Shown in pieces: positions 1-7,323 of a DNA stretch of 64,000 nucleotides. Positions within the stretch are counted from its first letter, which is position 1; every line of letters begins with the position of its first letter. Made by a program: the position numbers and the translations under genes. The DNA comes from Pigmentiphaga sp. (GTDB taxonomy: Bacteria; Pseudomonadota; Gammaproteobacteria; Burkholderiales; Burkholderiaceae_B), in the NCBI GenBank assembly GCA_023228945.1, contig JALOAI010000019.1:40011-104010 (forward strand), read 5' to 3'. The notes below the pieces were generated by a model, which was given only the letters and a program-made list of their open reading frames with translations, searched no databases and was not told the DNA's origin.

Positions 1-47
1 CCCGCGGACTGCGAACCCTGACCCGGAAAGACAAAGGCGATTTTCAT
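1..47 (-). CDS. fabD: Malonyl-CoA:ACP transacylase, N-terminal fragment (cut by window edge)
   Basis: Only the first 15 codons lie in the window. They read MKIAFVFPGQGSQSA on the minus strand, and the PGQGSQ signature near the start is diagnostic of FabD. The family loads malonyl groups from CoA onto acyl carrier protein for type II fatty acid synthesis. It lies 76 bp downstream of fabH in the same direction, which is the usual fabH-fabD order. The catalytic serine region lies outside the window. Confidence 0.9.
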   Translation of the reverse strand, partial: MKIAFVFPGQGSQSA

Positions 48-123
48 GGTGTTGGGGAGTCTGGTGGAGGATGCGGAAATTAGGCCCGGCGCCCGCTGGC
101 GCCGCGGTGCCGCACCACGGATC

Positions 124-1098
124 TCAGAGGCGGACCAGCACGCTGCCCCAGGTGAAGCCGGCGCCGACGCCTTGCATCAGCACCAGCTGGCCCGGTTGCA
201 GGCGGCCGTCGCGGCGCGCGGCATCGAGTGCCAGCGGCACACTGGCCGCCGAGGTGTTGGCATGCTGGTCGACCGTGACGATAACCCGCTCGGCGGGCAC
301 GCCCAGCCTGCGGCCCAGGGCCTGAATGATGCGGACGTTGGCCTGATGCGGCACCATCCAGTCGACTTGATCCAGGGTGAGGCCGGCGGCTTCGCAGGCT
401 TCGCGAGCCGACTGCGACAACACGTTCACGGCCAGCTTGAACACGGCCTGGCCATCCATGCGGAGGAAAGGGTCGCCGGTGGCTTCGCCATAGGAGAGTG
501 CGCCGGTGTTGTACAGGATGCGCCCCTGGCTGCCATCGGCATGCAGGTTGGCCGCCAGCACGCCCGGGGCGTTGGCGGCCTTGAGCACAACGGCGCCGGC
601 GCCGTCGCCGAACAGCACGCAGGTGGAACGATCGGTCCAGTCGAGGATGCGCGAGAAGGTTTCGGCGCCGATCACCAGCGCGCAGCGCGCGCGGCCGGCC
701 TGGATCAGGGCGTCGGCGGTGGCCAGGGCATACACGAAACCGCTGCAAACGGCCTGCACGTCGAAGGCCGCGCCACCCGGCGTGCCCAGGTTGGCCTGCA
801 CGGCACAGGCCGTACTGGGAAACACCTGGTCGGGCGTGGAGGTGGCGACGACGATGAGATCGACTTCGTCGGCGGCGACACCGGCATCGGCCAGCGCGGC
901 GCGCGCGGCGGCGGTGGCCAGATCGGTGGTGCCGACGCCGCGATCGGCGATGTGGCGCTGCCGGATGCCGGTGCGCTCGACGATCCACTGATCGGAGGTT
1001 TCGACCCCGCGGGTTGCCAGTTCGGCGGCCAGTTCGTCGTTGCTGACACTGCGCGGGGGCAGGAAGCTACCGCTGCCGGCGATCACGGAAGCAGTCAT
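124..1098 (-). CDS. fabH: 3-oxoacyl-ACP synthase III (KAS III)
   Basis: This 324-residue protein condenses acetyl-CoA with malonyl-ACP to start fatty acid synthesis. The catalytic triad is visible: Cys118 in QAVCSGF, His251 in VPHQAN and Asn281 in HANTSAAS. Its length is normal for the family. The ATG start overlaps the plsX stop codon as ATGA, so translation is probably coupled. It is the fourth gene of the yceD-rpmF-plsX-fabH-fabD run, which links phospholipid and fatty acid initiation. No catalytic residue is missing. Confidence 0.97.
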   Translation of the reverse strand: MTASVIAGSGSFLPPRSVSNDELAAELATRGVETSDQWIVERTGIRQRHIADRGVGTTDLATAAARAALADAGVAADEVDLIVVATSTPDQVFPSTACAVQANLGTPGGAAFDVQAVCSGFVYALATADALIQAGRARCALVIGAETFSRILDWTDRSTCVLFGDGAGAVVLKAANAPGVLAANLHADGSQGRILYNTGALSYGEATGDPFLRMDGQAVFKLAVNVLSQSAREACEAAGLTLDQVDWMVPHQANVRIIQALGRRLGVPAERVIVTVDQHANTSAASVPLALDAARRDGRLQPGQLVLMQGVGAGFTWGSVLVRL

Positions 1099-2138
1099 GA
1101 TGCACGCACCTCCTGAGGAGCGGTGGTTGGGCCGGATGCCAGAGCGGCCATGGCTTCGGTCGTGCGGGCCCTGAGATTGCCGGCGACCGCGTCGTAGGTG
1201 CGCTGCAGGGCCCAGCCAAAGGCGAAGGCGTCGGCCGAGCCATGGCTTTTGAAGACCACGCCACGCAGGCCAAGCAAGGCCGCGCCATTGTAGCGGCGCG
1301 AATCGAATAATTCACGCAGGCGGTCGAGCACCGGTTTGGCGGCCAGCCCCGATAGCTTGGAGGGCAAGTCGCGCTTGAACTCGTAGCTCATCATACCGCC
1401 GATCATTTTGGCCAGCCCTTCGGTGGCCTTGAGCACGACGTTGCCGACGAAGCCGTCGCAGACGACGACGTCGACGGAATCGCGAAAGATCTCGTTGCCC
1501 TCGACATTGCCGCGGAAATTGAGCGAACTGGCGCGCAGCAGTTCGGCGGCCTCCTTGACCACATCGTTGCCCTTGATCACTTCTTCGCCCACATTGAGCA
1601 GCCCCACGCGGGGCCTCTCTTTGCCTTCGAGCGCGGAGACCAGCGCCGCGCCCATGATGGCGAACTGCAACAGGTGTTCGGCCGAACAGTCGACGTTGGC
1701 GCCGAGATCGAGCATGGTGGTCGCGCCGCCCTGCCCGTTGGGGATGGAGGCGGTAAGCGCCGGGCGGTCGATGCCCGGCAGCGTTTTGAGCACGTAGCGC
1801 GAAATCGCCATCCAGGCGCCGGTGTTGCCGGCGGACAGACAGGCGTCGGCCTCACCTTCCTTGACCAAGGTGGCGGCCACCCGCATGGAGGAGTCTTTTT
1901 TGCGACGCAATGCCACCTCGACGGGGTCGTCCATCGTGACGACCTCGCTGGCATGCACGACTCGCAAACGCTCGCGCACGTCGGCGGCGACACCCGCGAG
2001 CCGAGCCTCGATTTCCGGGGCGTTACCCACCAGAAGAATGCTGGCCAGCGGCTGCTTCCGACAAAACACCACTGCGGCGGGGACCGTCACGGGCAGACCG
2101 TGGTCACCACCCATGCAGTCGATCGCGATCCGAATCAT
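1095..2138 (-). CDS. plsX: Phosphate acyltransferase PlsX
   Basis: PlsX converts acyl-ACP to acyl-phosphate, the acyl donor for PlsY in phosphatidic acid synthesis. It is a peripheral membrane protein. The 347-residue product starts MIRIAIDCMGGDHG, the standard PlsX N-terminus, and is colinear over the usual length. The stop codon overlaps the fabH start (ATGA). Upstream lies rpmF, in the order conserved across proteobacteria. There is no sign of truncation. Confidence 0.97.
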   Translation of the reverse strand: MIRIAIDCMGGDHGLPVTVPAAVVFCRKQPLASILLVGNAPEIEARLAGVAADVRERLRVVHASEVVTMDDPVEVALRRKKDSSMRVAATLVKEGEADACLSAGNTGAWMAISRYVLKTLPGIDRPALTASIPNGQGGATTMLDLGANVDCSAEHLLQFAIMGAALVSALEGKERPRVGLLNVGEEVIKGNDVVKEAAELLRASSLNFRGNVEGNEIFRDSVDVVVCDGFVGNVVLKATEGLAKMIGGMMSYEFKRDLPSKLSGLAAKPVLDRLRELFDSRRYNGAALLGLRGVVFKSHGSADAFAFGWALQRTYDAVAGNLRARTTEAMAALASGPTTAPQEVRAS

Positions 2139-2163
2139 GGATGCGTGCGATCAACGACCGGGC

Positions 2164-2346
2164 TTACTCGTCGTTCTTGGTTTGCAGCACTTTGCGGCCA
2201 CGATAGTAGCCGTTGGGCGAGATATGGTGGCGCAGGTGCAGCTCGCCCGTGGTGGGCTCGACCGCGGTGGGCGGCGTGGTAAGGAAATCGTGCGAACGAT
2301 GCATGCCACGCTTGGAGGGCGACTTCTTGTTTTGCTGAACAGCCAT
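2164..2346 (-). CDS. rpmF: 50S ribosomal protein L32
   Basis: This 60-residue basic protein begins MAVQQNKKSPSKRGMHRSHD and carries the conserved HLRHHISPNGYYRGRKV core of bacterial L32. I placed the start at the internal ATG (complement of 2344-2346) because a good AGGAG lies just upstream and the family starts MAVQQNK. It lacks the CxxC zinc pair found in some L32 proteins, as in the E. coli version. It lies between yceD and plsX and is likely co-transcribed with both. Confidence 0.97.
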   Translation of the reverse strand: MAVQQNKKSPSKRGMHRSHDFLTTPPTAVEPTTGELHLRHHISPNGYYRGRKVLQTKNDE

Positions 2347-2464
2347 GATAACTCCTGGAAACGGCGCGCATTGTAAGCGATAAGCGCCGAAAGAAAAAAT
2401 GTATTCCATCGGTGACCGGTTTCGACCGGCCGCCGGCTTTTCTGCGGGACTCCGACTCCGAGGC

Positions 2465-3037
2465 TCAGCCCGTGGCGTCGTCGTCGTTACTACTGCGCCG
2501 GAGCGATGGCTTGAGGCCCTCCAGCACGGCGAATGGCCGCCGCTTGCCTTCGGCCTCCCCCTCCGCCGCTTGCGGCGGGCTTCCGGCCGGCAATGGCTGC
2601 GGGCAGACCTCATGCCGGGTGATATACGGCACGCTGAGGATCAGCTCGTCTTCGATCTGTTCCCGCAGGTCGAGATGGCCGCGGCACAGGACCTTTTCCA
2701 CCAGCGGGGCGTCGGGATCGGCTTCGTCGGCCTCGTCAACGTCGGCGTCGAGCTCGGCTTCGGATGCCACGAGTTCGAGCACGGTCTCGGACTCGACCGG
2801 CAAGGAGAACGCCTGCAGACAGCGCTGACACACGACCTGCGGCGACGCCGCCACCTTCAACCTCAGCCAAGCCTGGCCAAGCGGCCCACGCTCGCCCTGC
2901 GCCAGCCACCGCACGACACCCGACTGGGATTCCGGCAGATCGTGCAACAGGCGCGAAAACGCCGTGAGCGCCACTTGCCCTTGCTGGCGCTGGCCAAGCC
3001 GCACCGCTTCCAACGCATCAAATCGGGTGAGATCCAC
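2465..3037 (-). CDS. yceD: YceD/DUF177 family protein
   Basis: This 190-residue protein belongs to the DUF177 (YceD) family, which is consistently encoded just before rpmF and is linked with 23S rRNA or large-subunit metabolism in bacteria and chloroplasts. The CQRC motif in mid-protein is the family's conserved cysteine pair. A very acidic stretch (ELDADVDEADEADPDAP) follows. It is the first gene of the rpmF-plsX-fabH-fabD run and has a strong sigma70-type promoter directly upstream (3070-3098). Its biochemical role is not certain. Confidence 0.93.
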   Translation of the reverse strand: MDLTRFDALEAVRLGQRQQGQVALTAFSRLLHDLPESQSGVVRWLAQGERGPLGQAWLRLKVAASPQVVCQRCLQAFSLPVESETVLELVASEAELDADVDEADEADPDAPLVEKVLCRGHLDLREQIEDELILSVPYITRHEVCPQPLPAGSPPQAAEGEAEGKRRPFAVLEGLKPSLRRSSNDDDATG

Positions 3038-3069
3038 GGGCGATGGTGTGACAAAAGCAAAAGCGTAAA

Positions 3070-3098
3070 ATACTAGCCTGAAAACCCTGATTGGTCAA
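3070..3098 (-). promoter_or_regulatory. Sigma70-type promoter for yceD-rpmF-plsX-fabH-fabD
   Basis: On the minus strand TTGACC (3093-3098) is followed by a 17-bp spacer and TAGTAT (3070-3075), close to consensus. Transcription would begin near 3063, about 25 nt before the yceD start. It lies in the 76-bp gap shared with the divergent yceF. Confidence 0.75.
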
Positions 3099-3113
3099 CG
3101 GAGACTTGTCGAC

Positions 3114-3722
3114 ATGTCCGCCATGCCATCCTTGATTTTGGCCTCCACCTCGCGCTATCGCCGTGAGCTCCTGGAACGGTTGCGGCTGCCGTTCCAGACC
3201 GCGGCTCCCGGGGTGGACGAAACCGCCCGCCCCGACGAAGAACCCCTTGCCCTGGCGCTGCGCCTGGCCAAGGCCAAGGCCGCAGTGGTGGCGGCGCGCC
3301 ATCCCGACGCCGTGGTGATCGGCTCCGACCAGGTGGCGGTGTGCCGCGGCCGGGTGCTGGGCAAGCCCGGAACCTTCGAGCGTGCCCTGGCTCAGTTGCA
3401 AACCATGGCCGGCCAGGAAGTGGTGTTTCATTCCGCCCTGACGGTGATGCGCGGCGCAACGGTCGAAAGCGTGAGTGTACCCACGACCTGCCGTTTGCGC
3501 CCGTTGAGCGAGGATCAATTGCGCGCCTACCTGCACGCCGAGGCCCCCTTCGACACCGCCGGCAGCGCCAAGGCCGAAGGACTGGGCATCGCCTTGATGG
3601 AAGACATCCGCAGCGACGACCCCACCGCCCTGATCGGCCTGCCCCTGATCGCCCTCACCCGCCTGCTGGGGCGATTCGGCCTCGACCCTCTCGACGCGCT
3701 GCGCCGGGGTAGCCCGGCATGA
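3114..3722 (+). CDS. yceF: Maf/YceF-like nucleotide pyrophosphatase
   Basis: This 202-residue Maf-family protein starts with the conserved LILASTSRYRRELLERL pattern and contains VVIGSDQVAV and the VGLP-like IGLPLIAL block. The family hydrolyses non-canonical nucleoside triphosphates; the YceF branch acts on m7GTP. Placement next to yceD and near rluC matches E. coli yceF, which supports the subfamily call. An alternative start three codons downstream (MPSLILAST) is possible. Its stop overlaps the next start as ATGA. Confidence 0.9.
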   Translation: MSAMPSLILASTSRYRRELLERLRLPFQTAAPGVDETARPDEEPLALALRLAKAKAAVVAARHPDAVVIGSDQVAVCRGRVLGKPGTFERALAQLQTMAGQEVVFHSALTVMRGATVESVSVPTTCRLRPLSEDQLRAYLHAEAPFDTAGSAKAEGLGIALMEDIRSDDPTALIGLPLIALTRLLGRFGLDPLDALRRGSPA

Positions 3723-4543
3723 GCGCGCCGGGCCGCCCCAAGCGCGAATCCTCCGTCGGGGAGGATGTCGCGAAGCGACCGGAGGGCCGTCCATCCACCG
3801 CGCCGGGCCATCCATCCACCGCGCCGCGACCCGAAGGCGGCACGTTGCATCTGTTGCCGGTGGGCCTGGGCGAAGCGCCCCCCGACACCTGGCTGCCCGC
3901 CGCAGCTCGCGCCCAGGCCGGCCGCCTGCGCCGCTACATCGCCGAGAATGCCAAGACGGCGCGCGCCTTTCTGAAACAGGTGGGCACCGAATCGCCCCTG
4001 CAGGAAATCGACATCCAGGTGCTGGACCGGCAAGCCGACGAGGCCCGCCTGCGCACCTGGCTGGCGCCGCTGGCCGCTGGCGAAGACATCGGCCTGGTCT
4101 CGGAAGCCGGCTGCCCGGCGGTGGCCGACCCCGGCGCCAAGGTCGTGGCATTGGCTCACCGGCTGGGGCATCGCGTCCAGCCCTGGGTAGGGCCGTCCTC
4201 GATCCTGCTCGGCCTGATGGCCAGCGGCCTGGAAGGCCAGCGCTTCGCCTTCCATGGCTACGCCCCGGTCAAGCCGGCCGACCGCGTGGCGCAACTCAGG
4301 CACTGGGAGCAGAACTCCCGCCGTGAGGCTCAAACCCAGATCCTGATCGAAACCCCCTATCGCAATGGCGCCATGTTCGCCAGCCTGCTGGAGCACCTGC
4401 GCCCGGATACCCGGCTGTGCGTGGCCCGCGCGCTCACCACCGCCGAGGAATGGGTGCGCACCCTGACGGTGGCACAATGGCGCCAGCAACCGCCACCCGC
4501 GCTGGACAAACAGCCGACGCTGTTTCTGTTTCTGGCCGACTGA
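3719..4543 (+). CDS. SAM-dependent methyltransferase, tetrapyrrole methylase family
   Basis: The 274-residue protein has a tetrapyrrole-methylase fold from about residue 41 (GTLHLLPVGLG), with LVSEAGCPAVADPGA as the SAM-site region and GPSSILLGLMASG later. It resembles the RsmI/YraL class (16S rRNA 2'-O-methylation) but is not confidently RsmI itself. The first 40 residues are an extra low-complexity segment (RPSTAPGHPSTAP) encoded by palindromic, partly duplicated DNA at 3749-3830; the enzyme core probably began near GTLHL. Translation is coupled to yceF by an ATGA overlap. Confidence 0.82.
   Translation: MSAPGRPKRESSVGEDVAKRPEGRPSTAPGHPSTAPRPEGGTLHLLPVGLGEAPPDTWLPAAARAQAGRLRRYIAENAKTARAFLKQVGTESPLQEIDIQVLDRQADEARLRTWLAPLAAGEDIGLVSEAGCPAVADPGAKVVALAHRLGHRVQPWVGPSSILLGLMASGLEGQRFAFHGYAPVKPADRVAQLRHWEQNSRREAQTQILIETPYRNGAMFASLLEHLRPDTRLCVARALTTAEEWVRTLTVAQWRQQPPPALDKQPTLFLFLAD
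3749..3785 (+). repeat. Palindromic element inside methyltransferase N-terminus
   Basis: Two perfect small hairpins lie back to back: TCCTCC-GTCGG-GGAGGA (3749-3765) and GTCGC-GAA-GCGAC (3767-3779). Both are enclosed by CCTCCG (3750-3755) and CGGAGG (3780-3785). A tandem CATCCACCGCGCCG repeat follows at about 3791-3823. All of it is read in frame as the N-terminal extension of the methyltransferase. Confidence 0.6.
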
Positions 4544-4754
4544 GTGGCGGCCGCACCGGGCCCAGGCCGGGCGGGCGGAGCCCATACCGCAACCATGCTG
4601 GCGACCTTTCAGGCGCCGCCCGGCGTGGCGGCGCTCGCTCGCCGGCAGGTTGTCGCCGGCCAGTTTTTTGCATCGCCATGCCGTTTCAAAAATGCCGCCG
4701 TGTCGCGTTGGCGCCCCCTCCTGCCCCGAAGGCACCGTCCTTCAGGTGCGAATC

Positions 4755-4780
4755 GCGATCCGCGCCGGATCGCTCTTTTT
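4755..4780 (+). terminator. Rho-independent terminator after yceF-methyltransferase
   Basis: A perfect 7-bp stem, GCGATCC-GCGCC-GGATCGC, is followed by TCTTTTT. It lies 210 bp after the methyltransferase stop and only 15 bp before the HAD phosphatase start, so it could also regulate that gene. The remainder of 4544-4754 shows no gene. Confidence 0.65.
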
Positions 4781-4795
4781 CCGGAACCATTTTCC

Positions 4796-5464
4796 ATGGC
4801 TGAACCCGAGTATTCATTGATCGTCTTCGACTGGGATGGGACCCTGATGGACTCGACTCCCGCGATCATCGCCGCCATCCAGGGCGCTTGCCGCGACCTG
4901 GGCCTGCCCGTGCCGCCCGACGAAGCCGCCGGCTGGGTGATCGGCCTGGGCCTGGCCGACGCCATGCAAACCGTGGTGCCCGAGCTCGACGCCAGCCATT
5001 GGCCGCGGTTCTCCGAGCGCTATCGCTTCCATTATCTGACCCGGGATCCCGATCTGCGGCTGTTTCCCGGCGTGGAAGACATGCTGCATCGCCTGAGCAG
5101 CGCCGGCGCGCGCCTGGCTGTGGCCACCGGCAAGAGCCGGGCCGGGCTCGAGCGCTCCTTCGCCGCCACCGGCCTCAAGTCGGCCTTCGATGGCTCGCGC
5201 TGCGCGGATGAAACCCATTCCAAGCCGCACCCGGCCATGCTGCTCGAACTGATGGATGAGCTCATGGTGCCGCCCCAGGCCACGGTCATGATCGGCGACA
5301 CGTCGCACGACCTGAACATGGCCACCAGCGCGCGGGTCCATGGCGTGGGCGTGAGCTACGGCGCGCATGCCGCCCAAGAGCTGCTGGACTGCCAGCCGAA
5401 GATCCTGGTGCACGACGTAGACGAGCTTGCGCGCTGGCTCACGCCGCGCGTGCGGCAGGACTGA
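4796..5464 (+). CDS. HAD-superfamily phosphatase (phosphoglycolate phosphatase-like)
   Basis: This 222-residue HAD hydrolase has the nucleophile motif DWDGTLMDS near residue 14 and the closing motif GDTSHDLNMA. A cap domain of the Gph class lies between them. The family dephosphorylates small phosphate esters; phosphoglycolate is the usual annotation but is not proven by sequence. The frame is open back to 4544, but MAEPEYSLIVFDWDGT at 4796 is the likely start because the upstream residues are GC-driven nonsense. It sits between yceF and rluC, where E. coli has no such gene. Confidence 0.85.
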   Translation: MAEPEYSLIVFDWDGTLMDSTPAIIAAIQGACRDLGLPVPPDEAAGWVIGLGLADAMQTVVPELDASHWPRFSERYRFHYLTRDPDLRLFPGVEDMLHRLSSAGARLAVATGKSRAGLERSFAATGLKSAFDGSRCADETHSKPHPAMLLELMDELMVPPQATVMIGDTSHDLNMATSARVHGVGVSYGAHAAQELLDCQPKILVHDVDELARWLTPRVRQD

Positions 5465-5583
5465 GGCACGCCCCGCCTTTGCCACCCGGCGGCGGCGCGC
5501 CATCCACCGGCGATCGAGTCGCGCCGCGTCCCGGGGGGCCGGCGCCTTCGTGCGTGCCCGCGGCGCCGACGACGCCGTGCTCG

Positions 5584-6585
5584 CTAGCTGGGCGCTCCCA
5601 ATTTGGCCAGCAGTTGCTCGCAGGCCGGCGGCAACGGCGCCTCGAACGCCAGTGGCGCGTCACTGAGCGGGTGCCGCAAGGCCAGCGTATGCGCGTGCAG
5701 GAACATGCGGCCGAAACCCCATTGCCGCAACAGGCGCTCGCGCACGGCGTCATTGCCGTATTTATCGTCGCCGACGATGGCATGACCGCTGGATGCCAGG
5801 TGCACGCGTATCTGGTGGGTGCGGCCGGTGCGCAGCTCGGCTTCGACCAGGCTGAACTCCGCCCAGCGCCGGCGCAGCGTAACGATGGTATGCGCGGCCT
5901 GGCCCTCGGCATCCACGCGCACCCGGCGCTCGCCGGTGCGGGTGGTCCACTTGAGCAGCGGCAGGCGGATGTGCTGGCGCTGGTTGAGCCACTGCCCTTC
6001 CACCAGGGCCAGGTATTTTTTTTGCGTCCGCCCCTCGCGCAGGGCGGCGTGCAGGGCCACCAGGGCGCTGCGCTTTTTGGCCACCATCAGCAGGCCCGAG
6101 GTATCGCGGTCGAGTCGGTGGACAAGCTCGAGAAAGCGGGCCTCGGGCCTGGCGGCCCGCAACTGCTCGATGACGCCGAACGCCACGCCGCTGCCGCCGT
6201 GCACGGCGACACCCGCCGGCTTATCGATGACCATCAGGGCTTCGTCTTCGAACACCAGCGGAAACTGGCCCGGCGGCACCGGCGTGCGGCCATCTTCGGC
6301 TTCACGCCAGGGCGGGATGCGGATCAGATCGCCGGCCGCCAGGCGGTAATCCACGCCCACGCGGCCGCGGTTGATGCGCACCTGGCCACCGCGGATCGCC
6401 TTGTAGAGGTGGCTTTTGGGCACGCCTTTGCATTCGCGCAGCAGATAATTGTCCAGGCGCTGGCCGGCATGCTCGGCGTCGACTTCGATCCAGCGCACCG
6501 CGGGGGCGGGCCTGGGGGCGGCTGGGGAGCGGGGTGCGGGACGTTCCAATCCGGGTCGGCCAGTCAGGGTGAATGAAGGCGCCAT
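5584..6585 (-). CDS. rluC: 23S rRNA pseudouridine synthase RluC
   Basis: This protein converts uridines 955, 2504 and 2580 of 23S rRNA to pseudouridine in E. coli. An N-terminal S4-like RNA-binding domain (RLDNYLLRECKGVPKSHLYK) precedes the catalytic domain with HRLDRDTSG, in which Asp is the nucleophile. I chose the second in-frame ATG (start at 6585, 333 residues) because the 22 residues before it overlap the rne promoter. It is divergent from rne, exactly the arrangement in enterobacteria. Confidence 0.93.
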   Translation of the reverse strand: MAPSFTLTGRPGLERPAPRSPAAPRPAPAVRWIEVDAEHAGQRLDNYLLRECKGVPKSHLYKAIRGGQVRINRGRVGVDYRLAAGDLIRIPPWREAEDGRTPVPPGQFPLVFEDEALMVIDKPAGVAVHGGSGVAFGVIEQLRAARPEARFLELVHRLDRDTSGLLMVAKKRSALVALHAALREGRTQKKYLALVEGQWLNQRQHIRLPLLKWTTRTGERRVRVDAEGQAAHTIVTLRRRWAEFSLVEAELRTGRTHQIRVHLASSGHAIVGDDKYGNDAVRERLLRQWGFGRMFLHAHTLALRHPLSDAPLAFEAPLPPACEQLLAKLGAPS

Positions 6586-6627
6586 TATCGCCGATCGCAC
6601 TCCCGGGCGGCCACGGCTCCATTCCGT

Positions 6628-6656
6628 TTTGCACATGGCGGGAAGCGGCATATAAT
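6628..6656 (+). promoter_or_regulatory. Sigma70-type promoter of rne
   Basis: TTTGCA (6628-6633), a 17-bp spacer and a perfect TATAAT (6651-6656) form a strong promoter reading toward rne. The predicted start near 6663 gives a leader of about 660 nt. It overlaps the divergent rluC 5' region. Confidence 0.75.
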
Positions 6657-7216
6657 CGGCAAGCCTGATTCAGGATCAGGTGGCTTGTTTATTGCCCGGC
6701 GTCGAGACGCGCCCCCTTCCGGCCCTGTCTGGTGTTGCTACGCGCACCACACGTTTGGCCTGCTGGCAGCGTCTCCGCGAGTTGGCAAGAACAAGGATTG
6801 GGCATTCGAAAAACTGTACCGGCCCATCCACCTGCTCCCTCCGGCCCGTCGCGGCACCGTGCCCGAACCCGCCCCTGGAAAACCAGGTTACGCCGGTTAG
6901 GCCGTTTTTACGCTGGCGTCGGCAACACAAAAAACCATCCGATTCGCATTCTTTCTAGGGGGACGCACTTTTCGCACACGGCTTTGCCAAACCGCCCAAG
7001 CGCCACGCAAAGCCGCGATCTCCGCGTCCACCGGTCCGTAGTCCCCGACATGATCCTGCCCCGCCACCCCATACGCCCACGCGAGCTGCGCCGAAACGTG
7101 CCGCAGAGCGCGTCCGCGCCGTGGTGTGCCGGGCCGCCCCGGCTTGCCGCTGTCGCGGGAACACTCCGTCCATCCCTTTGCCGTGCCGCGAGGCACACCG
7201 TGCCAATCTGATGTGC

Positions 7217-7238
7217 CCGCCTCCGTTCGCGGAGGCGG
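7217..7238 (+). promoter_or_regulatory. 9-bp hairpin with UUCG loop in rne leader
   Basis: CCGCCTCCG-TTCG-CGGAGGCGG is a perfect 9-bp stem closed by a UUCG tetraloop. It lies 86 nt before the rne start. A very stable structure at this spot is a candidate RNase E sensing element. Confidence 0.65.
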
Positions 7239-7278
7239 TTGCCGTGTTGCCTGCCCGCATGCCTGACGGACCGCTGGC

Positions 7279-7301
7279 GGCGCGCCGACCTTCGGCGCGC
7301 C
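7279..7301 (+). promoter_or_regulatory. 10-bp hairpin just upstream of rne ribosome binding site
   Basis: GGCGCGCCGA-CCT-TCGGCGCGCC is a perfect 10-bp stem with a 3-nt loop. It ends 22 nt before the rne ATG and directly before the GGAG site, so it may influence ribosome access. Confidence 0.65.
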
Positions 7302-7323
7302 AACCCTACGGAGAATGTCGTCC

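Larger units (their letters stand above)
6663..7323 (+). promoter_or_regulatory. Long structured 5' leader of rne
   Basis: No convincing gene is present in this stretch. It contains at least five stem-loops: 6661-6686 (AAGCC...GGCTT with an inner TGAT/ATCA), 7128-7143 (GCCGGG-CCGC-CCCGGC), 7183-7196 (GTGCC with a GCGA tetraloop), 7217-7238 and 7279-7301. In E. coli RNase E represses its own synthesis through stem-loops in a 361-nt rne leader. This leader is longer and its hairpins cluster in the last 200 nt, which fits the same kind of autoregulation (inference). Confidence 0.6.

Noticed and set aside
4544..4795. N-terminal extension of the HAD phosphatase
   Set aside because: The frame is open but contains a terminator hairpin and no family-like residues; the start at 4796 is better.
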